NCBI RefSeq assembly: GCF_014837105.1
Contig: NZ_JACSPO010000001.1
Coordinates: 470,276 to 534,275, forward strand
Source: Oceanitalea stevensii
GTDB lineage: Bacteria; Actinomycetota; Actinomycetes; Actinomycetales; Actinomycetaceae
DNA length: 64,000 bases
Direction of reading: 5' to 3'
In this document: positions 19,325 through 27,493 of the stretch, piece by piece
Layout: the number at the start of each line of letters is the position of its first letter
How positions within the stretch are numbered: position 1 is the stretch's first letter
Program-made: the position numbers and the translations under genes
The notes under the pieces: generated by a model
The model's database searches: none
What the model was told of the DNA's origin: nothing
Seen by the model: the letters and a program-made list of their open reading frames with translations, nothing else

Positions 19325-20263
19325 ATGACGACGATCGGTATCGACATCGGCGGGACGAAGATCGCCGCCGGTGTTGTCGACGAGACCGGCCGGGTGCTCG
19401 CGCAGACCCGCCGCGCGACGGACGCGCTGGACCCCGAGGCGATCGAGAGCGCGGTCATCGCGTGCGTCGCCGAGCTGCGGTCCGGGTACGACATCACCGG
19501 CGTGGGCGTGGCCGCGGCCGGCTTCGTCAGTCCGAACCGCGACGGCATGCGCTTCGCCCCGAACATCGCGTGGCGTGACTACCCGCTCCGTGACCGGCTG
19601 GCGCGCGGCATCGAGGTCCCGATCGTCATCGAGAACGACGCGAACGCCGCCGGGTGGGCGGAGTTCCGCTTCGGCGCCGGCCGCAACGCCCGCTCGATGG
19701 TCATGCTCACGCTCGGTACCGGGCTCGGCGGCGCGATCGTCCTGGACGACCGCCTGCTCCGCGGGGCCTTCGGCGTGGCCGCCGAGCTGGGCCACATGCG
19801 CGTGGTGCCCTCGGGCCACTACTGCGGCTGCGGCCACGAGGGCTGCTGGGAGATGTACGCCTCCGGCCGCGCGCTCACCCGCGCCGCCCGCAACGCCCTC
19901 ATCACCGACGAGGACCGCGCCGGCCGCCTGCGCGAGCTCGCGGCCGCCGACGGCGGCAAGGTGCGCGGGCAGCACGTCACCCTGGCCGCCGCCGAGGGCG
20001 ACCCGCTCTCGCGTGACCTCGTCACCGAGCTCGGCCGCTGGGTGGGGGCCGGGATCGCCGACCTCGTCGCCATCCTCGACCCCGAGCTCTTCGTCATCGG
20101 CGGCGGGGTCGCCGACACCGGGGACCTCGTCCTCGAGGCCGCCCGGGCGTCCTTCCGTGACCAGCTCTCGGCCCGCGGCTACCGGCCCGAGGCGCAGATC
20201 GTCCTTGCCGAGATGGGCAGCGAGGCCGGCATCGTCGGCGCCGCCGACCTCGTCCGTCACTGA
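19325..20263 (+). CDS. glk: ROK-family glucokinase
   Basis: A 312-residue ROK-family sugar kinase phosphorylating glucose to glucose 6-phosphate in the cytosol. It has the ATP-binding DIGGTK (7-12), the sugar site ENDANAAGWAE near 101-111, the LGTGLGG loop near 132, and the ROK zinc motif CGCGHEGCWE near 167-176. It resembles Streptomyces GlkA. Nothing in the sequence establishes whether ATP or polyphosphate is the donor. There is no helix-turn-helix, so it is an enzyme rather than a ROK repressor. The ATG follows agga at eight bases. Confidence 0.92.
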   Translation: MTTIGIDIGGTKIAAGVVDETGRVLAQTRRATDALDPEAIESAVIACVAELRSGYDITGVGVAAAGFVSPNRDGMRFAPNIAWRDYPLRDRLARGIEVPIVIENDANAAGWAEFRFGAGRNARSMVMLTLGTGLGGAIVLDDRLLRGAFGVAAELGHMRVVPSGHYCGCGHEGCWEMYASGRALTRAARNALITDEDRAGRLRELAAADGGKVRGQHVTLAAAEGDPLSRDLVTELGRWVGAGIADLVAILDPELFVIGGGVADTGDLVLEAARASFRDQLSARGYRPEAQIVLAEMGSEAGIVGAADLVRH

Positions 20264-20283
20264 TGCCGGGTGGGCACCCGCGG

Positions 20284-20757
20284 TCAGACGACGGCGCCGT
20301 CGTCGTAGTCGTCGGTGTCCCGGCGGGCCGGCATGCGCCACAGGAGCAGGCCCACGCCCACCGCCAGCGCCCCGGCGGCGACGAGCCAGACCACGCCAGG
20401 GGCCGAGCGCCACAGCAGGACGCACAGCAGCATGACCGCCAGCCCGCCGAGCACCCCGCCCCAGGCGACGACGAGCACCGGCTCCGAGCCGGACAACGGG
20501 TCCGGGTCGGGCTCGCTGAAGCCGTCGACGACGTCGCGGGCGCGGTCGTCGTCCTCCGTCTCGGCCGCGGGGGCGTAGTCCCGCGGGCCCGGCGCGGGCG
20601 GCGCTGCCGGGGGCGGCGGCGCGGGATCCGGCCCTGACTCCTCCTCCGGGGGCAGCCGCAGCTCGCCCAGACGCGCGGTGAGCTCGGCCCACTGGGCGTC
20701 GAGGTCGTCGTCGGGCACGTGGTCGCCGTCAGCGGCGCCCCGGGTAGGACCAGCCAT
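20284..20757 (-). CDS. small membrane protein with acidic, proline-rich N-terminal region
   Basis: A 157-residue protein of unknown function. Residues 1-90 are polar, acidic and proline-rich with a short helical motif (LDAQWAELTARLGELRLP). Residues about 95-115 and 120-138 form two membrane helices, and the C terminus is acidic (RRDTDDYDDGAVV). ATG 20757 is favoured because TAGAGT on the minus strand ends seven bases upstream, implying a leaderless message. It converges on the glucokinase gene with 20 bases between stops and is divergent from plsC. Confidence 0.65.
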   Translation of the reverse strand: MAGPTRGAADGDHVPDDDLDAQWAELTARLGELRLPPEEESGPDPAPPPPAAPPAPGPRDYAPAAETEDDDRARDVVDGFSEPDPDPLSGSEPVLVVAWGGVLGGLAVMLLCVLLWRSAPGVVWLVAAGALAVGVGLLLWRMPARRDTDDYDDGAVV

Positions 20758-20764
20758 GGGGAGC

Positions 20765-20770
20765 ACTCTA
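20765..20770 (-). promoter_or_regulatory. -10 box for the small membrane protein gene
   Basis: TAGAGT on the minus strand, seven bases before ATG 20757; it lies inside the palindrome gcactctagagtgc. Confidence 0.4.
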
Positions 20771-20827
20771 GAGTGCTTCAGGTACGCGCGGTCCGATCCG
20801 GCGCCGCCGGCAGCAAAGGGGTAGTGA

Positions 20828-21706
20828 GTGTTCTACGGCTTGATGAAGGCGACGCTGGGCACGACGCTGCGCGTCTTCTACCAGCCGTGGATCCGCGGCG
20901 CGGAGAACGTGCCCGAGGAGGGCGCGGCGATCCTCGCGAGCAACCACCTCGCCGTCATCGACTCCTTCTTCCTCCCGCTCATGGTGCGCCGGTCCGTCGT
21001 CTTCCTCGGCAAGCAGGACTACTTCACCGGGCGCGGGGTCAAGGGCAAGCTCGTCGCCGGCTTCATGCGCGGCGTCGGCACGATCCCGGTCGACCGCAGC
21101 GGCGGACGCGCCAGCGAGGCCGCGCTGCGCACCGGGCTGCGCCGCCTCGAGGAGGGGGGCCTGTTCGGGATCTACCCCGAGGGCACCCGCAGCCCCGACG
21201 GCCGCCTCTACCGTGGCAAGACGGGCGTGGCGCGCCTCGCCCTCCAGTCCGGCGCCCCCGTCATCCCGGTCGCGATGATCGGCACGAACATCGCCCAGCC
21301 GATCGGCACCCGCATCCCGCGCCTGCGCCCGATCGGCATCGTCATCGGCAAGCCGCTCGACTTCAGCCGCTACGCCGGCCTCGAGGAGGACCGCTTCGTC
21401 CTGCGCTCGGTGACCGACGAGATCATGTACGAGATCATGCGCCTGTCCGGCCAGGAGTACGTCGACGCCTACGCCGCCTCGGTCAAGGCGCGCGCGGCCT
21501 CCGGCACGGCCCCGGCCACGGCCGCGCCCGCCGCCCCGGCGGGCCCCGGCGGCCGCCGTGTCCCCGGCACCGGCGTGCCCGAGCCCACCGAGCGCGAGCT
21601 CGCCGAGGGCAAGGAGCTCCTCGAGGCCGCCGCGCAGGAGGCCGAGACCGCGGCCGGCGAGGACGAGGACGGCGCGGGCACGCCGCCGTCGTCGTCCACG
21701 AGGTAG
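20828..21706 (+). CDS. plsC: 1-acylglycerol-3-phosphate acyltransferase family protein
   Basis: A 292-residue PlsC/LPLAT acyltransferase that would esterify lysophosphatidate or a related acceptor at the inner membrane face. Block I NHLAVID (HX4D) lies near residues 39-45, and block III YPEGTRSPDG near 114. The last 80 residues are Ala/Pro/Glu-rich and disordered. The GTG has aaagggg upstream. It is the first plus-strand gene after a divergent small membrane protein and is followed by a candidate promoter and pfp. A second acyltransferase of the same superfamily is found at 29179. Confidence 0.9.
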   Translation: MFYGLMKATLGTTLRVFYQPWIRGAENVPEEGAAILASNHLAVIDSFFLPLMVRRSVVFLGKQDYFTGRGVKGKLVAGFMRGVGTIPVDRSGGRASEAALRTGLRRLEEGGLFGIYPEGTRSPDGRLYRGKTGVARLALQSGAPVIPVAMIGTNIAQPIGTRIPRLRPIGIVIGKPLDFSRYAGLEEDRFVLRSVTDEIMYEIMRLSGQEYVDAYAASVKARAASGTAPATAAPAAPAGPGGRRVPGTGVPEPTERELAEGKELLEAAAQEAETAAGEDEDGAGTPPSSSTR

Positions 21707-21736
21707 GCAGTCCCGGGTCACCTCTCCGGGCGTCAC

Positions 21737-21742
21737 TACACT
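21737..21742 (+). promoter_or_regulatory. candidate -10 box for pfp
   Basis: TACACT about 72 bases before the pfp start would give a normal leader with a ribosome-binding site (gaaagg). The -35 region is weak. Confidence 0.3.
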
Positions 21743-21814
21743 GGGGGGACGCGCGCGAGCACTCCCTGCTCGCCGGCCGCTGCCCCGCGGCCGCCGTTCG
21801 ACGAAAGGTTGCCG

Positions 21815-23044
21815 ATGTCCGTCCGCCGTGTCGCCCTGCTCACCGCAGGTGGCTTCGCCCCCTGCCTGTCCTCCGCGGTCGGAGGTCTGATCGAGCGCTA
21901 CACCGAGGTGGCGCCGGACGTGGAGATCATCGCCTACCAGTACGGCTACCACGGCCTGCTGACGGGCACGAAGGTCGTCATCGACGACGAGGCGCGCGCC
22001 AAGGCGAGCGTCCTGCACGACTTCGGTGGCAGCCCGATCGGCAACAGCCGCGTCAAGCTCACCAACGCCAAGAACCTCGTCGAGCGTGGCCTCGTCAAGG
22101 AGGGGGACGACCCGCTCAAGGTCGCCGCCGAGCAGCTGCGCGCCGACGGCGTCGACGTCCTCCACACCATCGGTGGCGACGACACGAACACGACGGCCGC
22201 GGACCTCGCCGCCTACCTCGAGGACAACGGCTACCACATGGCCGTCGTCGGCCTGCCGAAGACCATCGACAACGACATCATCCCGATCCGGCAGTCCCTC
22301 GGCGCCCACACCGCCGCCGAGCAGGCCAGCCGCTTCGCCCAGAACATCATCGGCGAGCACCGCTCCAACCCGCGGATGCTCATCGTCCACGAGGTCATGG
22401 GCCGTCACTGCGGCTGGCTCACCGCCGCCGCCGCCCGCGACTACCACCAGTGGGTCGCCGAGCGTCCCGAGTGGAACCCGAGCGCCGGCCTGAGCAAGGA
22501 GCGCTGGGACGTCCACGCCGTCTTCCTGCCCGAGATGAAGCTCGACCTCGAGGGCGAGGCGCAGCGCCTGCGCGCCGTCATGGACGAGATCGGCAACGTC
22601 AACATCTTCCTCTCCGAGGGCGCCGGCGTGCCGGAGATCATCGCCGAGCTCGAGGCGAAGGGCGAGGAGGTCCAGCGCGACCCCTTCGGCCACGTCAAGC
22701 TCGACACGATCAACCCCGGCCAGTGGTTCGCCAAGCAGTTCGCCGAGCTCATCGGCGCCGAGAAGGTCATGGTCCAGAAGTCGGGCTACTTCTCCCGCTC
22801 GGCCGCGGCCAACGAGCAGGACATCGCGCTCATCAAGTCGATGGTCGACCTCGCGGTCGACAGCGCCTTCAAGGACGTCTCCGGCGTCGTCGGGCACGAC
22901 GAGGAGAACGGCGACGAGCTGACGACGATCGCCTTCCCGCGCATCGCCGGCGGCAAGGCCTTCGACATCACCCAGCCGTGGTTCACCGAGCTCATGGCGA
23001 GCCTCGGCCAGGACGTCACCCCGGCGGAGAACGCCGCCCACTGA
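21815..23044 (+). CDS. pfp: pyrophosphate-dependent 6-phosphofructokinase
   Basis: A 409-residue phosphofructokinase of the PPi-dependent clade. The diagnostic residue is in GGDDT (120-124): the second Asp, where ATP enzymes have Gly, excludes ATP and selects pyrophosphate. PKTIDND at 149-155 contains the catalytic Asp, and MGRHCGW near 195 the sugar-phosphate site. The reversible enzyme serves glycolysis and gluconeogenesis, and its nearness to glucokinase fits. ATG 21815 is preferred to TTG 21809 because gaaagg sits seven bases upstream. It ends with a hairpin. Confidence 0.93.
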   Translation: MSVRRVALLTAGGFAPCLSSAVGGLIERYTEVAPDVEIIAYQYGYHGLLTGTKVVIDDEARAKASVLHDFGGSPIGNSRVKLTNAKNLVERGLVKEGDDPLKVAAEQLRADGVDVLHTIGGDDTNTTAADLAAYLEDNGYHMAVVGLPKTIDNDIIPIRQSLGAHTAAEQASRFAQNIIGEHRSNPRMLIVHEVMGRHCGWLTAAAARDYHQWVAERPEWNPSAGLSKERWDVHAVFLPEMKLDLEGEAQRLRAVMDEIGNVNIFLSEGAGVPEIIAELEAKGEEVQRDPFGHVKLDTINPGQWFAKQFAELIGAEKVMVQKSGYFSRSAAANEQDIALIKSMVDLAVDSAFKDVSGVVGHDEENGDELTTIAFPRIAGGKAFDITQPWFTELMASLGQDVTPAENAAH

Positions 23045-23054
23045 CGGTCACGCG

Positions 23055-23100
23055 CACGGGTGAGGGTGGGTCGCGAGCGTGCGGCCCGCCCTCACCCGTG
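23055..23100 (+). terminator. terminator of pfp
   Basis: cacgggtgagggtggg (23055-23070) pairs with cccgccctcacccgtg (23085-23100), 16 base pairs including one G-U, with a 14-base loop. Confidence 0.75.
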
Positions 23101-23187
23101 AGTTGACCGCCGTGTGTGCCGGGACACAGGCTGGGGTCACTCGTCCGGCACCTGCCGGACGTGCTCCTGCCGAGAGGTGCTTCACCG

Positions 23188-25344
23188 ATGAGACGTCCTG
23201 TCCTGGCCTCGGGGGTGACGCTCGCGCTGGCCGCCGGCGTGGTCGCGCTCCCGACGTCGGCCTCGCCCGCCGCAGCCGCCCTGCCCGACCCGCTCCTCGT
23301 CCCGGCCCCCGTCGAGGCCACCTACACCGGTGAGTCGGTGCCCGTCGAGGACGTCGACGTCGTGACGGACGCGTCGACCGACGACGCCGCGCTCGCCGCG
23401 CTGCTGGCAGCGTTCGACGCCTACGGCGTCGAGGACGTCACCGTGCTCGAGCCGGGCCAGGAGCCCGCGGGCTTCGCGGTCGCGGTCGTCGGGGCCGACG
23501 CCGTCGAGGACGAGGGTGTGCCGGAGGAGGCCGAGGGCTACGCGCTCGTCAGTGACGCGGACGGCGCGCTGGTCGTCGGGCGCGACGGCGCCGGGCAGTT
23601 CTACGGCGTCCAGACGCTCGTCCAGCTGCTCGCGGACGTCGACGGCGCCACCCACCTGCGGGAGGCCGCCGTCGTCGACCACCCGGCGATGGCGCTGCGC
23701 GGGACGATCGAGGGCTTCTACGGCGAGCCCTGGACGCATGCCGAGCGTCTCGACCACCTCGACTTCCTCGGGTCGGTCAAGGCCAACACCTACGTGTACG
23801 CCCCCAAGGACGACCCGTACCACCGTGACCAGTGGCGCGAGCCGTACCCCGAGGACACTCTCGCCGAGCTCACCGAGCTCATCGCGCGCGCCGACGAGAA
23901 CCACGTCCAGTTCACCTTCGCCGTCTCCCCGGGCGTGTCGATCTGTTACTCCGACCCGGAGCACCGCGCCGACCTCGAGGCCAAGCTCGACGCCATCTAC
24001 GACGCCGGGGGCCGCTCCTTCTACATCGCTCTCGACGACATCGCCTACACCGACTGGAACTGCGAGGCCGACGCCGAGGCGTACGGGCCGGCCGGTCAGG
24101 CGGCTGCGGCGGCGGCACAGGTCGACCTGCTCAACGACGTCCAGCAGACGTGGGTGAGCGAGCGTGAGGGCGTGCGCCCGCTGCAGATGGTCCCCACGGA
24201 GTACGGGGACCTCGAGGCCACCGCGTACAAGGACGTGATCCGCGAGACGCTCGACCCCGCCGTCGTCATCCAGTGGACCGGCACCGACGTCGTGCCCACC
24301 TCGATCACCACCGCGGACGCCGAGCGGTTCTCCGAGCTCTACGGGCGGCCGGCGTTCCTCTGGGACAACTACCCGGTCAACGACTTCGGCGACACGGCCG
24401 GACGCCTCCTGCTCGGCCCCTACGCCTACCGGGACAACGGCCTGTCCGAGCACCTCACCGGGATCGTGTCGAACCCGATGAACCAGCCCTACGCCTCGGA
24501 GGTCGTCGTCGCGAGCGTCGCCGACTTCGCCTGGAACGACGCCACCTTCGACGCCGAGGAGTCGTGGCTGCGGTCCCTGGCCCTCCTCGCCGGCGGCGAC
24601 GCGGACGTCACGGCCGCCCTCGCCGTCTTCGCCGACCTCAACCGGCAGGCGCCGACCTTCGGTGCCGAGCCGTGGCAGCCGCAGGCGCCGGGCCTCACGG
24701 CCGTCGCGGAGGAGTTCCGCACGACGTGGGAGGAGGGCGACACCGACGGCGCCCTGGACCAGCTCAGCGCCTACGCCGAGCTGCTCGCCGTGGCCCCGGA
24801 GCTCATCACCGAGGGTGTGCACGACGGCTTCCTCGCCGACGCCGCCCGGTGGCTGGAGTCCACCGCGCTGTGGGCGGACGCCCTGCGTGACGCGATCGCC
24901 TCCGTCGACGCGCGCCTGGCCGGTGACGCCGAGGCAGGGGAGGAGCTGGCGGCACGGGCGCGCGAGGCGGCCGCGGCCGCGTCCGACGTCCCCGTCGACC
25001 CGCTGCGCAACCGCTGGCCTGCCGACAGCCGGGTCAAGGTGGGTGACGGCGTGCTCGACGTCCTCGTCGAGGACCTGCTCGCCCTCGAGGTGAGCGCGCC
25101 CGAGCCGACCGAGCCGCCCACCGACGGCGCGAGCCCCGAGCCCACCGAGGGCGCCACGCGCGTCCCGACGGACGACGCGCCCGACACCGGCTCCGGTGGG
25201 GCGACGGACGAGGCCTCGGCCGCGCCGGGCGGCTCGCTCCCGAGCACGGGCGCCGGCGGCGTCGCGGGGTACCTCGCCCTGGCGGCCGTGCTCGCGGCGC
25301 TCGGCGGTGGGCTCCTCCTGCGCCGGCGGACCGCGGGCGCCTGA
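23188..25344 (+). CDS. secreted, cell-wall-anchored GH84 beta-N-acetylglucosaminidase
   Basis: A 718-residue exported glycosidase. Residues 1-31 are a signal peptide ending in an ASPAAA-type cleavage region. Residues about 40-180 form the GH20b-like domain. The GH84 barrel starts at RGTIEGFYGEPWTHAER near 171 and holds the catalytic Asp pair in IALDDI near 280; substrate assistance by the N-acetyl group is established for this family. A helical domain follows (about 450-640), then a Pro/Thr/Glu stalk and an LPSTG sortase signal at about 684 with a hydrophobic helix and RRR tail. The substrate is probably GlcNAc-containing glycans. No sortase lies in the window. Confidence 0.92.
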   Translation: MRRPVLASGVTLALAAGVVALPTSASPAAAALPDPLLVPAPVEATYTGESVPVEDVDVVTDASTDDAALAALLAAFDAYGVEDVTVLEPGQEPAGFAVAVVGADAVEDEGVPEEAEGYALVSDADGALVVGRDGAGQFYGVQTLVQLLADVDGATHLREAAVVDHPAMALRGTIEGFYGEPWTHAERLDHLDFLGSVKANTYVYAPKDDPYHRDQWREPYPEDTLAELTELIARADENHVQFTFAVSPGVSICYSDPEHRADLEAKLDAIYDAGGRSFYIALDDIAYTDWNCEADAEAYGPAGQAAAAAAQVDLLNDVQQTWVSEREGVRPLQMVPTEYGDLEATAYKDVIRETLDPAVVIQWTGTDVVPTSITTADAERFSELYGRPAFLWDNYPVNDFGDTAGRLLLGPYAYRDNGLSEHLTGIVSNPMNQPYASEVVVASVADFAWNDATFDAEESWLRSLALLAGGDADVTAALAVFADLNRQAPTFGAEPWQPQAPGLTAVAEEFRTTWEEGDTDGALDQLSAYAELLAVAPELITEGVHDGFLADAARWLESTALWADALRDAIASVDARLAGDAEAGEELAARAREAAAAASDVPVDPLRNRWPADSRVKVGDGVLDVLVEDLLALEVSAPEPTEPPTDGASPEPTEGATRVPTDDAPDTGSGGATDEASAAPGGSLPSTGAGGVAGYLALAAVLAALGGGLLLRRRTAGA

Positions 25345-25356
25345 CCGCACAGCGCC

Positions 25357-25397
25357 AGGGCCCCTTCCCACCGGTCGGACCGGTGGAAAGGGGCCCT
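25357..25397 (+). terminator. terminator after the GH84 gene
   Basis: agggccccttcccaccggtc (25357-25376) is complementary to 25378-25397 apart from one mismatch; the stem closes immediately before the aroG promoter. Confidence 0.8.
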
Positions 25398-25409
25398 CGT
25401 CGTTCGTCG

Positions 25410-25415
25410 TATTGT
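25410..25415 (+). promoter_or_regulatory. -10 box for the leaderless aroG gene
   Basis: TATTGT followed by seven bases and GTG 25423. It decides the start against GTG 25414, which lies inside the box. Confidence 0.5.
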
Positions 25416-25422
25416 GGAGCGC

Positions 25423-26775
25423 GTGAGTATCGAGGCTGATCCCGCGGTCCTGCGCGGGCTGGACAACTGGCGCGACCTTCCTGCTTCCCAGCAGCCGGAG
25501 TGGCGCAGCGCCGAGGAGCTGCGTGCCGTCACCGACGAGCTCGCCGTCTCCCCGCCGCTCGTCTTCGCCGGCGAGGCCGACCAGCTGCGCGAGCACCTGG
25601 CCAAGGCCTCTCGCGGTGAGGCGTTCCTCCTCCAGGGCGGTGACTGCGCCGAGACCTTCGCGGAGTCGACGGCGGACAACATCCGCAACAAGATCCGCAC
25701 CATCCTCCAGATGGCGGTCGTCCTCACCTACGGCGCGAGCCTGCCCATCATCAAGATGGGCCGGATGGCCGGCCAGTACGCCAAGCCGCGCAGCAACACG
25801 ATGGAGCTGCGCGACGGCGTCGAGCTGCCCGCCTACCGGGGCGACGCCGTCAACGGGCACGCCTTCACCCCCGAGTCCCGCGTGCCGGACCCGAACCGGC
25901 TGCTGTCGGCGTACCACCGCTCCGCGACGACCCTCAACCTCATCCGCGCGTTCACCGGCGGCGGCTTCGCCGACCTGCGGCGCGTCCACGAGTGGAACCG
26001 CGGCTTCACCTCCAACCCCGCGTACAAGCGCTACGAGCAGCTGGCCGCCGAGATCGACCGCGCCGTGCGCTTCATGGCCGCGGCCGGCGCCGACTTCGAC
26101 GCGCTGCGCACCGTGGACTTCTACTCCAGCCACGAGGCGCTGCTCCTCGACTACGAGCGGGCCATGACGCGCATCGACTCGCGCACGGGGCACCCGTACA
26201 ACACCTCGGCCCACTTCCTGTGGATCGGGGAGCGCACCCGTGAGCTCGAGGGCGCGCACGTCGACCTCCTCTCCCGCGTGCACAACCCCATCGGCGTCAA
26301 GCTCGGCCCGGCGACCACGCCGGAGACCGCCCTCGCCCTGCAGGAGCGGCTCAACCCGGAGGGCACCCCCGGGCGCCTCACCTTCATCACCCGCATGGGC
26401 GCCGAGCGCATCCGCGACGTCCTGCCGAGCCTGCTGTCCGCGGTGGCCGCGGAGGGCAGCCCCGTCACGTGGGTCTGCGACCCCATGCACGGCAACACCT
26501 TCTCCTCGCCCAGCGGGTACAAGACGCGCCGCTTCGACACGGTCCTCGACGAGGTCCGCGGCTTCTTCGAGGCGCACCAGGCGGCGGGCACCGTCCCCGG
26601 CGGCCTGCACGTCGAGCTCACCGGCGACGACGTCACCGAGGTGCTCGGCGGCGGCGAGGAGATCGACGAGGGTGCGCTCAGCCGCCGCTACGAGACGCTC
26701 GTGGACCCCCGGCTCAACCACCAGCAGTCGCTGGAGATGGCCTTCGCCGTCTCGGAGATGCTCCGCGGGAGCTGA
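25423..26775 (+). CDS. aroG: class II 3-deoxy-7-phosphoheptulonate synthase
   Basis: A 450-residue plant-type (class II) DAHP synthase, the first shikimate-pathway enzyme, condensing phosphoenolpyruvate and erythrose 4-phosphate. The family motifs QGGDCAETF near residue 68, KMGRMAGQYAKPRS near 110 and WVCDPMHGNTF near 350 supply metal and substrate ligands. The start is taken as GTG 25423 because a TATTGT -10 box ends seven bases upstream; GTG 25414 would be transcribed only from an earlier site. The sulfite-oxidase-fold gene follows 22 bases later, perhaps on the same transcript. Confidence 0.95.
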   Translation: MSIEADPAVLRGLDNWRDLPASQQPEWRSAEELRAVTDELAVSPPLVFAGEADQLREHLAKASRGEAFLLQGGDCAETFAESTADNIRNKIRTILQMAVVLTYGASLPIIKMGRMAGQYAKPRSNTMELRDGVELPAYRGDAVNGHAFTPESRVPDPNRLLSAYHRSATTLNLIRAFTGGGFADLRRVHEWNRGFTSNPAYKRYEQLAAEIDRAVRFMAAAGADFDALRTVDFYSSHEALLLDYERAMTRIDSRTGHPYNTSAHFLWIGERTRELEGAHVDLLSRVHNPIGVKLGPATTPETALALQERLNPEGTPGRLTFITRMGAERIRDVLPSLLSAVAAEGSPVTWVCDPMHGNTFSSPSGYKTRRFDTVLDEVRGFFEAHQAAGTVPGGLHVELTGDDVTEVLGGGEEIDEGALSRRYETLVDPRLNHQQSLEMAFAVSEMLRGS

Positions 26776-26797
26776 CGGCCAGGGATCGGGGGGAGCG

Positions 26798-27400
26798 GTG
26801 AGCACGGCGGGGGCGATCGAGGTTCCGCCCGAGCGGAGCGTCCCGCCCGGGCAGCACCTCGTCGCCGAGGCACCGGTCATGCACTACGGCCCGGTGCCGC
26901 GCCCGCGCCCGGACCGGTGGGACTTCGCCGTCGGCGGGCTGACCCGCGACGGCGCGGAGCACCGCTTCTCGCTGGACGAGGTCCTCGCGATGGCACCGGT
27001 CGAGGTCCTCGGTGACCTCCACTGCTCGGCCAGGTGGAGCACGCTGGACGAGCGGTGGTCGGGCGTCGCGGCCCGCGCGCTCGTCGAGGCCGCGCCCCCG
27101 GCGGACGGCGTCGAGGACGTCCTCGTCTTCGCCGAGTACGGCTACAGCGCCACCATCCGGGTCGACGACCTCATGTCCGCGCGGGCCGTCCTCGCCACGC
27201 ACCACGACGGCGCGCCCCTCACCCAGGAGCGCGGCGCGCCGCTGCGCCTGGTCATCCCGCACCTGTACTCGTGGAAGGGCCCCAAGTGGGTGCGCGGGTG
27301 GAACTACACCGCCACTCCCGAGCGCGGCTTCTGGGAGCAGCGCGGCTACCACCTGCGCGGTGACGCGTGGCGCGAGGAGCGCTACTCCTACCAGGAGTAG
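26798..27400 (+). CDS. small sulfite-oxidase-fold molybdopterin-dependent oxidoreductase
   Basis: A 200-residue protein with the SUOX/MsrP-type molybdopterin fold reduced to its catalytic core. LHCSARWST near residues 73-81 provides the Mo-ligand Cys, and HLYSWKGPKWVRG near 155-167 matches the cofactor-binding signature. The second (dimerisation) domain of true sulfite oxidases is absent, as is any Tat signal, so it is a cytosolic short form. The substrate is unknown. The GTG start has ggggggag directly upstream. It converges on the alkyl-DHAP-synthase-like gene, with a palindromic element between. Confidence 0.85.
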   Translation: MSTAGAIEVPPERSVPPGQHLVAEAPVMHYGPVPRPRPDRWDFAVGGLTRDGAEHRFSLDEVLAMAPVEVLGDLHCSARWSTLDERWSGVAARALVEAAPPADGVEDVLVFAEYGYSATIRVDDLMSARAVLATHHDGAPLTQERGAPLRLVIPHLYSWKGPKWVRGWNYTATPERGFWEQRGYHLRGDAWREERYSYQE

Positions 27401-27421
27401 CAGCCGCCGTCACCCCTCGAG

Positions 27422-27475
27422 CGCCGACAGCTGGATCGCGCACGGCGTGGGCGGTGCGGGATCCAGCTGTCGGCG
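27422..27475. terminator. bidirectional terminator made of a palindromic repeat element
   Basis: cgccgacagctggatc (27422-27437) and its exact complement (27460-27475) form a 16-base-pair stem, extended inward by cgcac/gtgcg (27439-27443/27454-27458). The right arm occurs again at 52241-52256, so this is a copy of a repeated element at a convergent gene junction. Confidence 0.8.
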
Positions 27476-27493
27476 GAGGTGGGGCTGGCTAGC

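Noticed and set aside
23182..26880. A 1232-codon minus-strand open frame
   Set aside because: It lies antisense to the GH84 hexosaminidase and class II DAHP synthase genes. No motif, ribosome-binding site or domain is seen.
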